Origin: Catenuloplanes niger
GTDB lineage: Bacteria > Actinomycetota > Actinomycetes > Mycobacteriales > Micromonosporaceae
DNA length: 64,000 bases
Reading direction: 5' to 3'
NCBI RefSeq assembly: GCF_031458255.1
Contig: NZ_JAVDYC010000001.1
Location: forward strand, 7,674,501-7,738,500
The position numbers and the translations under genes were made by a program. Every line of letters starts with the position of its first letter. Positions within the stretch are counted from its first letter, which is position 1. Below, one piece after another: positions 44,901 through 53,123 of this stretch. The notes below the pieces were generated by a model. That model saw only the letters and a list, made by a program, of their open reading frames with translations. It searched no databases and was not told where the DNA came from.

Positions 44901-45872
44901 TCACACCGGGTCCGACTCCGTCAGGTCGCCCAGCCATTCCGCCACCGCGGTGGCGAATTCGGCCGGCACCGGCAGCGCCGAAGCCCGCAGGGCCCGCCGC
45001 CAGGACATCGCCCGGGACACCCGGGTCACCCGGCCGGCCAGCGTGGCCGCCCGGCGCAGCGCGGCCGGGTCGCCCGGCCACTCCGACAGGTAGGCGTCAC
45101 GCAGCCGGGCCAGCTCCGGCGCGCCCCGCTCGACGCCCAGCGTGTGCCCGGCCGACGAGAGCGCCGCCAGCAGCGACCCGAACGGGTGCGCCACGCCCGC
45201 GTCACCCCAGTCGAAGAAGCGGTACGGCGGGCCGGGGAACACGTTCGCGTCCGTCAGGTCGTCGTGCTGCACGGTCGCCGGGACGCCGGACGCGGCCAGC
45301 TCCGCGCACCACCGCGCGAACGCGGGAGCCATCGCGGAGACCGCCGCCCAGCGCGCCGGGCCGAGGGCCGCCCGCACGTCCGGATCGGCCAGCAGCTCGG
45401 CCAGTTGCCCCGGCAGGACCTCCGGCCGGTGATCCGGCACGCCGAGCGCCAGCAGGTCGTCCGCGAGCGGCGTGGCGTCCCGCTGCAGCGCCGCGTACGC
45501 CCGCAGCATCTCCGCCCACCGCGCGATGCTCGTGCCGGGGTCGCCGGCCGGGAGCACGTCGCGCAGCGTCGGCCCGGCGTCCGCGGTGAGCAGCCAGCCA
45601 CGGGTGACGTCCACGGCCAGCGGCACCAGCACCCGGTCCGGCAGCCGGCGGGCGAGCGCGCCGGCGAGCGCGGCCTCGTACCGGCAGTCCACGGTGTTGG
45701 CCTTGAACCAGCGCGGCCCGGCCGCGGTCGGCACCCGGTGGGTGACCGACCAGGGGCGCGCCCGGATCTCCTCGATCGGCCCGGTGGCGGGCGTGCCGAG
45801 CGCGTCGAGCCGATCCCGCACCCAGGCGTGCGCCGCGGATCGCCAGTCGGGATCGTGCCAGTCGTTGTCCAC
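44901..45872 (-). CDS. Aminoglycoside phosphotransferase-family kinase
   Basis: The 323-residue protein has the APH-type kinase core: WLLTADAGPTLRDVL in the hinge region, the Brenner-type catalytic loop TVQHDDLTDANVF (about 226-238, catalytic Asp followed by the metal-binding Asn) and the DFG-equivalent RFFDWGDAGVAHP. Such proteins phosphorylate small molecules; resistance cannot be inferred. GTG 45872 is the likely start, since homology begins soon after; an upstream ATG at 45971 exists. It is divergent from the MFS gene at 46018. Confidence 0.82.
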   Translation of the reverse strand: MDNDWHDPDWRSAAHAWVRDRLDALGTPATGPIEEIRARPWSVTHRVPTAAGPRWFKANTVDCRYEAALAGALARRLPDRVLVPLAVDVTRGWLLTADAGPTLRDVLPAGDPGTSIARWAEMLRAYAALQRDATPLADDLLALGVPDHRPEVLPGQLAELLADPDVRAALGPARWAAVSAMAPAFARWCAELAASGVPATVQHDDLTDANVFPGPPYRFFDWGDAGVAHPFGSLLAALSSAGHTLGVERGAPELARLRDAYLSEWPGDPAALRRAATLAGRVTRVSRAMSWRRALRASALPVPAEFATAVAEWLGDLTESDPV

Positions 45873-46017
45873 AGCGCGCCACGATAACGACGGCCCGGCT
45901 GACGCCGTACCGATTTTCGACCACCACACGGTACGGCGGACGACTCGCGCTTGACCCTCGACCGGCTCCACCCCGCACCGTCGGGCTGCTCATGTCCCCG
46001 ACGCCGGTGGAGATGTC

Positions 46018-47424
46018 GTGCCCCTTCGTACCCCTGCCGTCCTCTGGCTCAGCGGCACCGCGGTGAGCCTGCTCGGCACCCAGGCCATGGCGTTCGCGCT
46101 GCTCTGGTCCGCCGCGGCCGGCGGTGCGCCGCTCGCCGCGCTCACGCTGACCGCGGTCACCCTGCCGCGGGCGCTGCTGCTGCTCCCGGCCGGCGCGATC
46201 GCCGACCGGCTCGGCGCGTGGCGCGTGCTGGTCGCGGCGGACACGTTCGCCGCCGCCGCGACGCTGCTCTTCGCGCTGCTCCTGGCCGCGTCACCGACCA
46301 CGTGGTGGCTCATCCCGCTGGCGGCCCTGGCCACCGGCCTCGCCGACGTCGCCCACCTCCCGGCCTCCGCCACCGTCCCCCGCCTGCTCACGGACGCCAC
46401 GAACCACCACCTCACGTCCGCCGGCGGCGGACTGAAGGGATCCGGCCGGAGCACGTCCGCCGGCGGACGCACGCCTGGGAGCACGCGTGCCGGCCGGCCC
46501 CGCGGCGGGAGCGCGGCCGGCGCCGCACCGGTGGAAGCGGGCGCCGCGCGGCCCGCCGACGGCCGGCCGGACGCACCGACGGCCGTGGCCGAGCGGCCGG
46601 GGACCGGCCTGTCCCGCTTGATGGCTGGCCGGCAGATCGCGGCGCAGACGGCGGCGCTGGCCGGTCCCGCGCTCGGCGGACTGCTGGTGACGGCCGTCGG
46701 CCCCGCGCCGGTGATGGCGGCGAACGCGGCCACGTTCGCCGCCATGGTGATCGTCCTCCTCCGGCTGCGCCCGTTCCTGGTCCCGGCACCGCCCACCGGC
46801 GCCCCGAATCGTGCGGCTGCCGCGGATCGTGCGGGTGCCGCGGATCGCGTGGACGCCGGGCTGCGGCTGCTGCTCGCGGACGTGGTGCTGCGGCCGGCAC
46901 TGGCGCTGACCGCGGTGGCCGCCGGGTTCCTGCTGCCGGTCTCCGGGCTGCTGCTGCCGCTGCTGGCCCGGGAACGTCACTGGTCCGCCGCGGACACCGG
47001 CCTGCTCGCCGGTGCGCTCGCCGCCGGCACCGGCGCGGTCGCGGTGCTGGTGCTGGCCCGTGGCACGCTGGGCCGGCCGGGCCGGGTCGTCCCGGGCGGG
47101 CTGCTGCTCGCGGCGGCCGGTGCCGGCGCGCTCGCGCCGGTTGCCGATCCGTGGCCGGCCGCGCTCGCCGCGCTGCTTGCCGGTGCCGGGTCCGGGCTGT
47201 TCGCGACGCATGTCGGGCCGCTGTTCCTCGCCCGGGTCCCGGCCACGCACCTGGCCCGGACCCAGTCCGTGGTCGTGCTGGCGCAGACGCTGCCGCTGCT
47301 GGTCACGAACACCGTGCTCGGCGCGCTGGCCGGCACGCACGGCGTACCCCCGCTGCTCGTGGGTTGTGCGGTGGTTCTCGCCGTGGCCGCGGGTGCCGGT
47401 GCGCGGGCACTGCGCGCGGTGTGA
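46018..47424 (+). CDS. MFS transporter with an unusual hydrophilic insert
   Basis: The 468-residue protein has about ten to twelve membrane helices (LWLSGTAVSLLGTQAMAFAL at the start, A-loop ADRLGAWRVLVAAD). Between helices 4 and 5 the normal short connection is replaced by about 75 residues of Gly/Ala/Arg-rich sequence (LTSAGGGLKGSGRSTSAGGR and onward, about 129-200). This insert contains two exact copies of AGCACGTCCGCCGGCGGAC-like DNA, so it is repeat-derived. A smaller insert (NRAAAADRAGAADRV) follows helix 6. It is an exporter-type MFS; the substrate is unknown. Start GTG 46018. Confidence 0.82.
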   Translation: MPLRTPAVLWLSGTAVSLLGTQAMAFALLWSAAAGGAPLAALTLTAVTLPRALLLLPAGAIADRLGAWRVLVAADTFAAAATLLFALLLAASPTTWWLIPLAALATGLADVAHLPASATVPRLLTDATNHHLTSAGGGLKGSGRSTSAGGRTPGSTRAGRPRGGSAAGAAPVEAGAARPADGRPDAPTAVAERPGTGLSRLMAGRQIAAQTAALAGPALGGLLVTAVGPAPVMAANAATFAAMVIVLLRLRPFLVPAPPTGAPNRAAAADRAGAADRVDAGLRLLLADVVLRPALALTAVAAGFLLPVSGLLLPLLARERHWSAADTGLLAGALAAGTGAVAVLVLARGTLGRPGRVVPGGLLLAAAGAGALAPVADPWPAALAALLAGAGSGLFATHVGPLFLARVPATHLARTQSVVVLAQTLPLLVTNTVLGALAGTHGVPPLLVGCAVVLAVAAGAGARALRAV

Positions 47425-47449
47425 TCGGGAGTGGATTATCGTCTGGCGG

Positions 47450-48202
47450 GTGCGTTTCCTGGCGATCGGCGACAGTTTCACCGAGGGTGTGGGCGACGAG
47501 CTGCCCGACGGGACCGTGCGGGGGTGGGCGGACCTGGTCGCGGCCGGGCTCGCGGCGGCCGCCGGGGAGACGGTCCACTACGCGAACCTGGCCGTGCGCG
47601 GGCGGCTGCTGGCCCCGATCATCGAGGACCAGTTGGAGGCGGCGCTGTCCATGTCGCCGCGACCCACGCTGATCTCGCTGAACGGAGGCGGCAACGACAT
47701 GCTGCGGCGCGGCATGGAGGTCGGCCACCTGATGCGCCTGACCGAGCACGCGGTCGAGCGGTGCGCGGCGGCCGGCGTACGGTTGCTGCTGATCAGCGGG
47801 CCGGACCCGTCGGGCCGGCTGCCGTTCGGCCGGCGGATCCACCGGCGCGGCGCGGCGCTGACCGTCGCGGTGGCGGAGCTGGCGGCCCGGCACGGCCTGC
47901 CGTTCGCGAACTCGTTCGACGACGTGGAGATCCGGCGCCCGGAGTACTGGGCGGCGGACCGTCTGCACCTGAACGGCGCGGGTCATCGCCGGGTCGCGGG
48001 CATCGTGCTGGCCGCGCTCGGGCACGCGGTCGAGGACCACCGGCTGGATCCGGCGCCCGCGTCGGCGCGCCGGCTCCTCGAGGAGGCCCGCTACTACCGC
48101 GAGCACGTGCTGCCGTTCGTCCAGCGGCGGCTCCGGGGTCGCTCGTCCGGCGACGGGCGATCCGCGAAGTACCCGTCCTGGACGCCGGTGCCGGCCGCCT
48201 GA
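47450..48202 (+). CDS. SGNH/GDSL hydrolase
   Basis: The 250-residue protein has all four SGNH blocks: AIGDSFTEGVGDE (Ser in block I, about residue 8), a glycine in block II (ANLAVRGRLL), SLNGGGNDM (Asn, block III) and ADRLHLNGAGHRRVA (Asp and His, block V). There is no signal peptide, so it is a cytoplasmic esterase or lipase-like enzyme. GTG 47450 lies about ten bases after a GATTAT -10-like box, suggesting a leaderless message. It ends near a hairpin shared with the convergent azoreductase gene. Confidence 0.92.
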   Translation: MRFLAIGDSFTEGVGDELPDGTVRGWADLVAAGLAAAAGETVHYANLAVRGRLLAPIIEDQLEAALSMSPRPTLISLNGGGNDMLRRGMEVGHLMRLTEHAVERCAAAGVRLLLISGPDPSGRLPFGRRIHRRGAALTVAVAELAARHGLPFANSFDDVEIRRPEYWAADRLHLNGAGHRRVAGIVLAALGHAVEDHRLDPAPASARRLLEEARYYREHVLPFVQRRLRGRSSGDGRSAKYPSWTPVPAA

Positions 48203-48215
48203 GGCGCCCGGCCGG

Positions 48216-48251
48216 GCGTCCCGCGCGCCGCGCGAACGGTTTGCGGGACGC
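48216..48251. terminator. Hairpin between convergent genes
   Basis: A 9-bp perfect stem (48216-48224 and 48243-48251) with an 18-base loop lies between the GDSL hydrolase and azoreductase stops. Confidence 0.45.
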
Positions 48252-48270
48252 TCCGGCTGCGGCGCGTGCG

Positions 48271-48933
48271 TCAGGCCGCGGTGAGGGCGGCGACCCGGGC
48301 AGCGATGGTGCGGCCGTGCTCCTCGGCGGTGGTGTGCGCGTCCGCGAGCGACTGGGCGGCCAGGCCGCGCAGCGCCTCCATCGCCGGGTTCACGCCGGCC
48401 AGCGTCAGCTCCGCCTCCGCGACGTGCACGTCCAGGCCGAGGATGTCGGCGAACATCCGGCGCAGGTACGGCGTGCTGTGGTCCCAGCCCTCGCGCGGTG
48501 TGCCGGGGCCGTAGCCGCCGCCGCGCGCGGTGACCACGACGGCCGGCCGGCCCTCGAGGATCCGGTCGCCGCCGGGCGCGAACCGCGGCTCGGTCAGCAG
48601 CAGGTCGAACCACGACTTCACGTGGTGCGGGATGTTGTAGTTGTAGAGCGGGATCGCGAACAGGTACGCGTCCGCGGCGAGCAACTCGTCCCCGAGGACG
48701 GAGGCCAGCGCCGCGGCGTCGCGCTGCGCGGCCGTGCGCTCCTCGACCGGGGTGAAGCCGACGCCGACGGCGTTGCGCCAGGAGTCCGCGGGCAGCGGGT
48801 GCGCGCCCAGGTCGCGGCGGAGCACCTGGGCGCCGGGGTGCGTCTCCGACCAGGCGTTCTGCACGGTGTCGGCGACCGCGCGGGTCACCGAGCCCTCGGT
48901 GCGGATGCTGGCGTCGAGGCGGTACAGGGTCAT
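48271..48933 (-). CDS. FMN-dependent NADH-azoreductase / NAD(P)H oxidoreductase
   Basis: The 220-residue flavodoxin-fold enzyme has the phosphate loop LDASIRTEGSVTRAVAD (about 6-22), AIPLYNYNIPHHVKSWFDLL (about 93-112), and TARGGGYGPGTPREGWDH (about 138-155), all typical of AzoR. It reduces quinones or azo compounds with NAD(P)H. GGAG five bases before ATG 48933 sets the start. It is divergent from a MarR-type regulator, with a TACTAT/TAGTAT palindrome between them, so regulation by that protein is likely. Confidence 0.92.
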   Translation of the reverse strand: MTLYRLDASIRTEGSVTRAVADTVQNAWSETHPGAQVLRRDLGAHPLPADSWRNAVGVGFTPVEERTAAQRDAAALASVLGDELLAADAYLFAIPLYNYNIPHHVKSWFDLLLTEPRFAPGGDRILEGRPAVVVTARGGGYGPGTPREGWDHSTPYLRRMFADILGLDVHVAEAELTLAGVNPAMEALRGLAAQSLADAHTTAEEHGRTIAARVAALTAA

Positions 48934-48982
48934 CTTCACTCCAGGAGAGTTGCCGGTCTGTCCCACAGATCGTCTGCCTGAA

Positions 48983-49006
48983 ATACTATCTCGTCAACGG
49001 TAGTAT
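48983..49006. promoter_or_regulatory. Probable MarR operator between azoR and marR genes
   Basis: ATACTA (48983-48988) and TAGTAT (49001-49006) form an inverted repeat with a 12-bp spacer. The same TACTAT sequence recurs at 49061-49066 as the -10 box of the MarR gene, so binding could control both divergent promoters. Confidence 0.6.
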
Positions 49007-49072
49007 AAATCACAGATGATCTGGCGCTCTTGGCAACGCGGGGGGTGTGGCGGAGGTCCGTACTATGGGTGT

Positions 49073-49660
49073 GTGACCACGACCGCAGCCGAAGCGCTGA
49101 CCGAGATCGCCGAGCGCGCGCAGGCCTGCGCGGAGCAGGGCCACAAGCCGATCGACACCGATCTCGGCTGGGGTCTCGGCGTGGTCTTCCGCACCTACGT
49201 CCGCGCGTCCGAGCACGTGGTCGCGGACCTGCCGGGCGGCCCTCGGGGCTACCAGATCCTCCGGATCGCGACCGGCGACACCGCGTTCAGCCAGGCGCAG
49301 CTCGCCCAGCATCTCGGCATAGACCGCACCGTGATGACATACCTGCTGGACGATCTGGAGGGTGCCGGGCTGGTCGAGCGCCGTCCGGACCCGGCCGACC
49401 GGCGCACCCGGCGGATCGTCGCCACGCCGCACGGGCACGAGCGCCTCGAGGTGCTCACCCGGGGGTTCGAGGAGGCCGAGGAGCACGTGCTGGCGACGCT
49501 CCCGGTCGGCGACCGCGCGGTGTTCCGGGTGCTGTTGCAGCGGCTCGCGACCACGGTCGAGGCCGAGTCGGTGGAGCACCTGTGTCAGGCGGTGGAGGAG
49601 AGCACGGCGCCGGCCGCCCAGGCGGTCGCCGCGGGTCCACGGCGGTCCCGCCGCCGCTGA
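49073..49660 (+). CDS. MarR-family transcriptional regulator
   Basis: The 195-residue protein has the MarR winged HTH (FSQAQLAQHLGIDRTVMTYL, then DDLEGAGLVERRPDPADRRT and RRIVATPHG) flanked by dimerisation helices and a basic tail (GPRRSRRR). GTG 49073 lies 7 bases after the TACTAT -10 box, indicating a leaderless message. It is divergent from the azoreductase gene, and the shared palindrome suggests it senses a quinone- or phenol-like compound (inference). It ends 4 bases before the convergent CapA-like gene. Confidence 0.9.
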   Translation: MTTTAAEALTEIAERAQACAEQGHKPIDTDLGWGLGVVFRTYVRASEHVVADLPGGPRGYQILRIATGDTAFSQAQLAQHLGIDRTVMTYLLDDLEGAGLVERRPDPADRRTRRIVATPHGHERLEVLTRGFEEAEEHVLATLPVGDRAVFRVLLQRLATTVEAESVEHLCQAVEESTAPAAQAVAAGPRRSRRR

Positions 49661-49664
49661 ACGG

Positions 49665-50798
49665 TCAGCCCGGCTGTCCGGAGGCCGGCGCCGGCGCCGG
49701 CGCCGGCGACGGTGACGCGCCCGGCGGCTCGGCCGACAGGCCCGCGCACTCGCGCAGCGCGGCGAACCGGGTGAGCGCGGTCTCCGCGGCCCGGCCCGCC
49801 AGCGGCTCCGCCTGACCGGTCGCGGTCGACACGCGGGCCGGGGTGAACGACGCGTCCGTCACCGCGCCGCCGTTCACGGTCAGTCGCAGCACGCCGGTGT
49901 CCGGCGAGACCGGCGAGTCCTTGAACCACACCAGATCACCCAGGCTGTACGCCACGTACGCCGAGCCGAGCCAGCCCGCGCCCTGGAGCGTGTGCGGCGC
50001 GCCGGTGCCGACGATCACGTCCGCGCCGGCCTCGGCCAGCGCGGTGGCGAGCCGTTTCTGCGCCGGCGACGGACACTGCGCGTCGGTCTCGCCCCACTGC
50101 GTGTAGACCACGACCACGTCCGCGGAGCGCTTGGCGTCGATCACGGCCGCGATCGCCCGCTTGGTGTCCGCCGGCGAGGCCACGCCCGGCCGGTCAGCCG
50201 CGGCCGCGAAGCTCTCCGCGAACAGCGGCGTGGTGTTGAGCGCGACCACCGCGACCGTCACGCCCTGCGCCTCGGTGACCCAGGGACGGAACGCGGCGCC
50301 CTCGTCCTGGCCGGCGCCGAACACCGGGAAGCCGGCCTTGGTGGCGGCCGCGACCGTGTCGGTGAGCCCCTGCGGGCCGAAGTCGAGCACGTGGTCGCTG
50401 GCGATGGAGACCGCGTCCACGCCCGCCTCCTCCAGCGCCGCGAACGCGGTCGCGGGCGCGCGGAAGTTGCCCTCGGTCCGGACCGGCGTGCCGCCCTTGG
50501 TGATCGCGGACTTGAGGTTCACCACGGTGACGTCCGGGTCGGACAGCGCGTCCTGGAGGTCGCCGAACGCGGTGGACGGATCGTTCAGCAGCGCGGCGGT
50601 GCGGCCGGCGAAGTGCACGTCACCGGCGAAGCCGAGCGTGATGGGCCGGTCCGGCGCGGCGGACTCGTCGACGTACACCGGCAGGAAGGGGGTGCCGGTC
50701 GCGGTCGCGGCGCCCGCGCCGCCCGTGGTGCCACAGCCGGTGGCCAGGCAGAGGACAGCCACCGGGAGAACGATCGCGCGATGCCAACCCCGTATCAC
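49665..50798 (-). CDS. CapA-like lipoprotein with altered metal site
   Basis: The 377-residue lipoprotein (lipobox CLATGC, Cys about 22) belongs to the CapA/PgsA calcineurin-like family linked to capsule or poly-gamma-glutamate. Several metal residues are changed: GFAGDVHFAG keeps Asp, but the usual NLE is NLK (VVNLKSAIT), NNH is SDH (IASDHVLDFG), HWG is QWG (TQWGETDAQ) and the HPH motif is APH (GTGAPHTLQG). It may be a binding rather than catalytic protein. GTG 50798 follows TACGCT by 8 bases and gives a clean signal peptide; TTG 50819 is the longer option. A Pro/Ala tail ends the protein. Confidence 0.82.
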   Translation of the reverse strand: MIRGWHRAIVLPVAVLCLATGCGTTGGAGAATATGTPFLPVYVDESAAPDRPITLGFAGDVHFAGRTAALLNDPSTAFGDLQDALSDPDVTVVNLKSAITKGGTPVRTEGNFRAPATAFAALEEAGVDAVSIASDHVLDFGPQGLTDTVAAATKAGFPVFGAGQDEGAAFRPWVTEAQGVTVAVVALNTTPLFAESFAAAADRPGVASPADTKRAIAAVIDAKRSADVVVVYTQWGETDAQCPSPAQKRLATALAEAGADVIVGTGAPHTLQGAGWLGSAYVAYSLGDLVWFKDSPVSPDTGVLRLTVNGGAVTDASFTPARVSTATGQAEPLAGRAAETALTRFAALRECAGLSAEPPGASPSPAPAPAPASGQPG

Positions 50799-50935
50799 GG
50801 GTGCATAGCGTAGGGACAAACTCGCCCTCGGCGGGTCACAGCCGGATAACGAAGTCCTAGGACGCAGGAATCGTCACGAACGGGGTGTAATCACAAGATC
50901 AGCGTGGGGCTCATGGGAGGCCGCCCACCGGGCGT

Positions 50936-50941
50936 TATAGT
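50936..50941 (+). promoter_or_regulatory. -10 box (TATAGT) for the pgsA2-like operon
   Basis: TATAGT at 50936-50941 is the best -10 hexamer between the CapA-like gene and the phosphatidyltransferase gene. No good -35 box is visible. The leader to GTG 51062 would be about 115 bases. Confidence 0.4.
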
Positions 50942-51061
50942 GGCCCCGCAGTGCGACCGACCGGCCGTGGGAGCCGGACGTCACCGCACCACGGACCGCC
51001 GCCTCGGCGGAGCCGGGCATCGGTGGGGCATGCCCGGCGTGCTTGCGCGGGAGGGGAAGCT

Positions 51062-51694
51062 GTGGCGCGTCTGCCTGCGCCTTGGGCGCCCGGACAACCG
51101 CTCGAGGGCATTTTCACCGAGCGGGTCATCACGGTGCCGAACGCGATCAGCTTCGTGCGCCTGATCGGCGTGCCGGTGTTCCTCTGGCTCCTGCTCGGCT
51201 TCGACGACCAGCAGGTGGCCGCGCTGATCGTGCTCGCCATCGGCGGCACGACCGACTGGGTGGACGGCTGGGTCGCACGCCGGCTCGGCCAGGTCAGCCG
51301 GCTGGGTGAGCTGCTCGACCCGTTCGTGGACCGGCTCTACATCGTCGCCACGCTGGTCGCGTTCACGCTGACCGCGGTGGTGCCCTGGCAGTTCACGGCC
51401 GCGCTGGTGGCCCGCGAGGCGGTGCTCGGCGTCTGCCTGCTGATCCTGCGCGCGCACGGTTACGGTCCACCGCCGGTGCACTACGTCGGCAAGACCGCCA
51501 CGTTCATGCTGCTCGCCGCGTTCCCGGTGCTGCTGCTGTCGAAGGCGTCCGAGGCGGCCGGGCCGTTCGCGCACGCGTTCGGCTGGGCCTGCGCGATCTG
51601 GGGCCTGGTGCTCTACTGGATCGCCGCGTTCTTCTACATCTACCAGGTGTCGCTGCTGGTCCGCGCGACCCGCCCGGCGAACGGGACCGCATGA
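51062..51694 (+). CDS. CDP-alcohol phosphatidyltransferase (PgsA2 type)
   Basis: The 210-residue membrane enzyme transfers a phosphatidyl group from CDP-diacylglycerol to an alcohol such as glycerol 3-phosphate. The CDP-alcohol motif D-G-x2-A-R-x8-G-x3-D-x3-D is complete (D65 and D68 to D90: DGWVARRLGQVSRLGELLD). Five or six membrane helices are visible. GGAGGGG five bases before GTG 51062 sets the start. By gene order it matches M. tuberculosis Rv1822 (pgsA2). It overlaps the next gene by 4 bases (ATGA). Confidence 0.92.
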   Translation: MARLPAPWAPGQPLEGIFTERVITVPNAISFVRLIGVPVFLWLLLGFDDQQVAALIVLAIGGTTDWVDGWVARRLGQVSRLGELLDPFVDRLYIVATLVAFTLTAVVPWQFTAALVAREAVLGVCLLILRAHGYGPPPVHYVGKTATFMLLAAFPVLLLSKASEAAGPFAHAFGWACAIWGLVLYWIAAFFYIYQVSLLVRATRPANGTA

Positions 51695-52668
51695 CGCACA
51701 CCACGAACGGCCCGGCGGACCCGTCCGGGGCGGACGAGCGGACCGGCGGCCAGGCCCCCCGGCGCCAGTACGCTCCCGACTTCCTCACCGAGCTGTTCCG
51801 CAACCCGCTCGACCCGGGGTACGCGGACGCGGCCGCCCGGCGCGCCAAGGAGGGACCGCGGACCGGCTGGCGCGGCGCGTCCGCCCGCGGGCTCGCGCTC
51901 ACCACGCTGGTGCTGGTCGGCTTCCTGTTCGCGATCGCCTACCGGCAGACCATGGCCGAGGAGCCGGCCCGGGGCAAGGCCCGCGCCGCGCTGGTCGACC
52001 AGATCCGCACCCGGCAGGACGCGGCCGAAGGGCTGGAGCAGCGGGCCGCCGCGCTCCGGGCCGAGGTGAACGCGCTGCGCGAGGCGAACCTGGCGGGCGA
52101 CACCGCGGAGCGGCTGCGCAACCTGGAGGCGCTCACCGGGCTCGCCGACGTCGAGGGCGACGGCGTGGTCGTGACGGTCGCGGACGGGCACGCGGACGTG
52201 AACGTGGTCACCGGCGGCAGCAAGAAGGTCTCCAAGGTCCTCGACCGGGACCTGCAGGACATCGCGAACGCGCTGTGGGCGTCCGGTGCGGAGGCGATCG
52301 CGATCAACGGCGAGCGGCTGACCGCGACGTCCACGATCCGGGCCGCGGGTGAGGCGATCCTGGTCGACTTCGCGCCGGTCACCAGCCCGTACGAGGTGGC
52401 GGCGATCGGGCCGGACGACCTGAGGGACCGGTTCGAGAAGACCGGCAGCGCGGCGCTGTTCCGCGCGCTGGTCGACAAGTACGGCATGACGTTCGAGGTC
52501 GACGGCCGGGACGACCTCACGCTGCCGGCCGCGGCCGGCGGAGACCTGGAGCACGCCTACCGGTCGCCGGAGCCGACGCCGCCCGCGACCGTCAGCGGCA
52601 CGCCGGAAGCCCCCGGTCCGTCCGGCACCCCCACCCCGACCACCCCGACCTCCCCGGAAGGCGACTGA
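51691..52668 (+). CDS. DUF881 family protein (Rv1823-like)
   Basis: The 325-residue protein has a 65-residue cytoplasmic N-terminus, one membrane helix (LALTTLVLVGFLFAIAYRQT, about 68-87), a coiled coil (about 100-150, RTRQDAAEGLEQRAAALRAE), and the extracytoplasmic DUF881 domain (GDGVVVTVADG, LWASGAEAIAINGERLT). A Pro/Thr tail ends it. It overlaps the pgsA2-like gene (ATGA) and the DUF1290 gene (TGATG). The function is unknown, but the gene set is conserved next to gcvH and garA in actinobacteria. Confidence 0.92.
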   Translation: MTHTTNGPADPSGADERTGGQAPRRQYAPDFLTELFRNPLDPGYADAAARRAKEGPRTGWRGASARGLALTTLVLVGFLFAIAYRQTMAEEPARGKARAALVDQIRTRQDAAEGLEQRAAALRAEVNALREANLAGDTAERLRNLEALTGLADVEGDGVVVTVADGHADVNVVTGGSKKVSKVLDRDLQDIANALWASGAEAIAINGERLTATSTIRAAGEAILVDFAPVTSPYEVAAIGPDDLRDRFEKTGSAALFRALVDKYGMTFEVDGRDDLTLPAAAGGDLEHAYRSPEPTPPATVSGTPEAPGPSGTPTPTTPTSPEGD

Positions 52669-53000
52669 TGTACGCGGTCATCGCGTTGATAGCGGGCGTC
52701 CTGCTCGGCGTGTTCCTGGACCCGACCGTGCCACCGGCGCTCCAGCCGTACCTGCCGATCGCGGTGGTGGCGGCGCTGGACGCGGTGTTCGGCGGCGTCC
52801 GGGCGCGGCTCGACCGGAACTTCGACGACAAGCAGTTCGTGATCTCCTTCATCTCGAACGTGCTGGTCGCCGCCGTGATCGTCTACCTGGGTGACCAGCT
52901 GGGCGTGGGCGGGCAGCTCTCCACCGGCGTCGTGGTCGTGCTCGGCGTCCGGATCTTCGGCAACGTGGCCGCCATCCGCCGCCACCTGTTCAGCGCCTGA
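52668..53000 (+). CDS. Small basic membrane protein (DUF1290, Rv1824-like)
   Basis: The 110-residue protein has three membrane helices (VIALIAGVLLGVFLDP, YLPIAVVAALDAVFGGVRA, ISNVLVAAVIVYLGDQLGVG) and a basic C-terminus (FGNVAAIRRHLFSA). The family is called small basic protein, Sbp, in Bacillus, where it lies near division genes. It starts by a one-base overlap with the preceding stop. Together with the two DUF881 genes it forms a conserved membrane module. Confidence 0.93.
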   Translation: MYAVIALIAGVLLGVFLDPTVPPALQPYLPIAVVAALDAVFGGVRARLDRNFDDKQFVISFISNVLVAAVIVYLGDQLGVGGQLSTGVVVVLGVRIFGNVAAIRRHLFSA

Positions 53001-53123
53001 CGGGTAGCGTGTGCCGATGAGCGAGCTTGCGCGCGAGTCCGTGGCTCACCACCGACCCCCGGGTGGCCGCCGCCTCCCGGACAGCCGACCCCCATGTAGC
53101 CGCAGCCCGGAGGGTAATCCGGC

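Noticed and set aside
44901-45872. Aminoglycoside resistance gene
   Set aside because: The kinase fold is clear, but most actinobacterial members of this family are not resistance enzymes and no specific resistance signature is visible.
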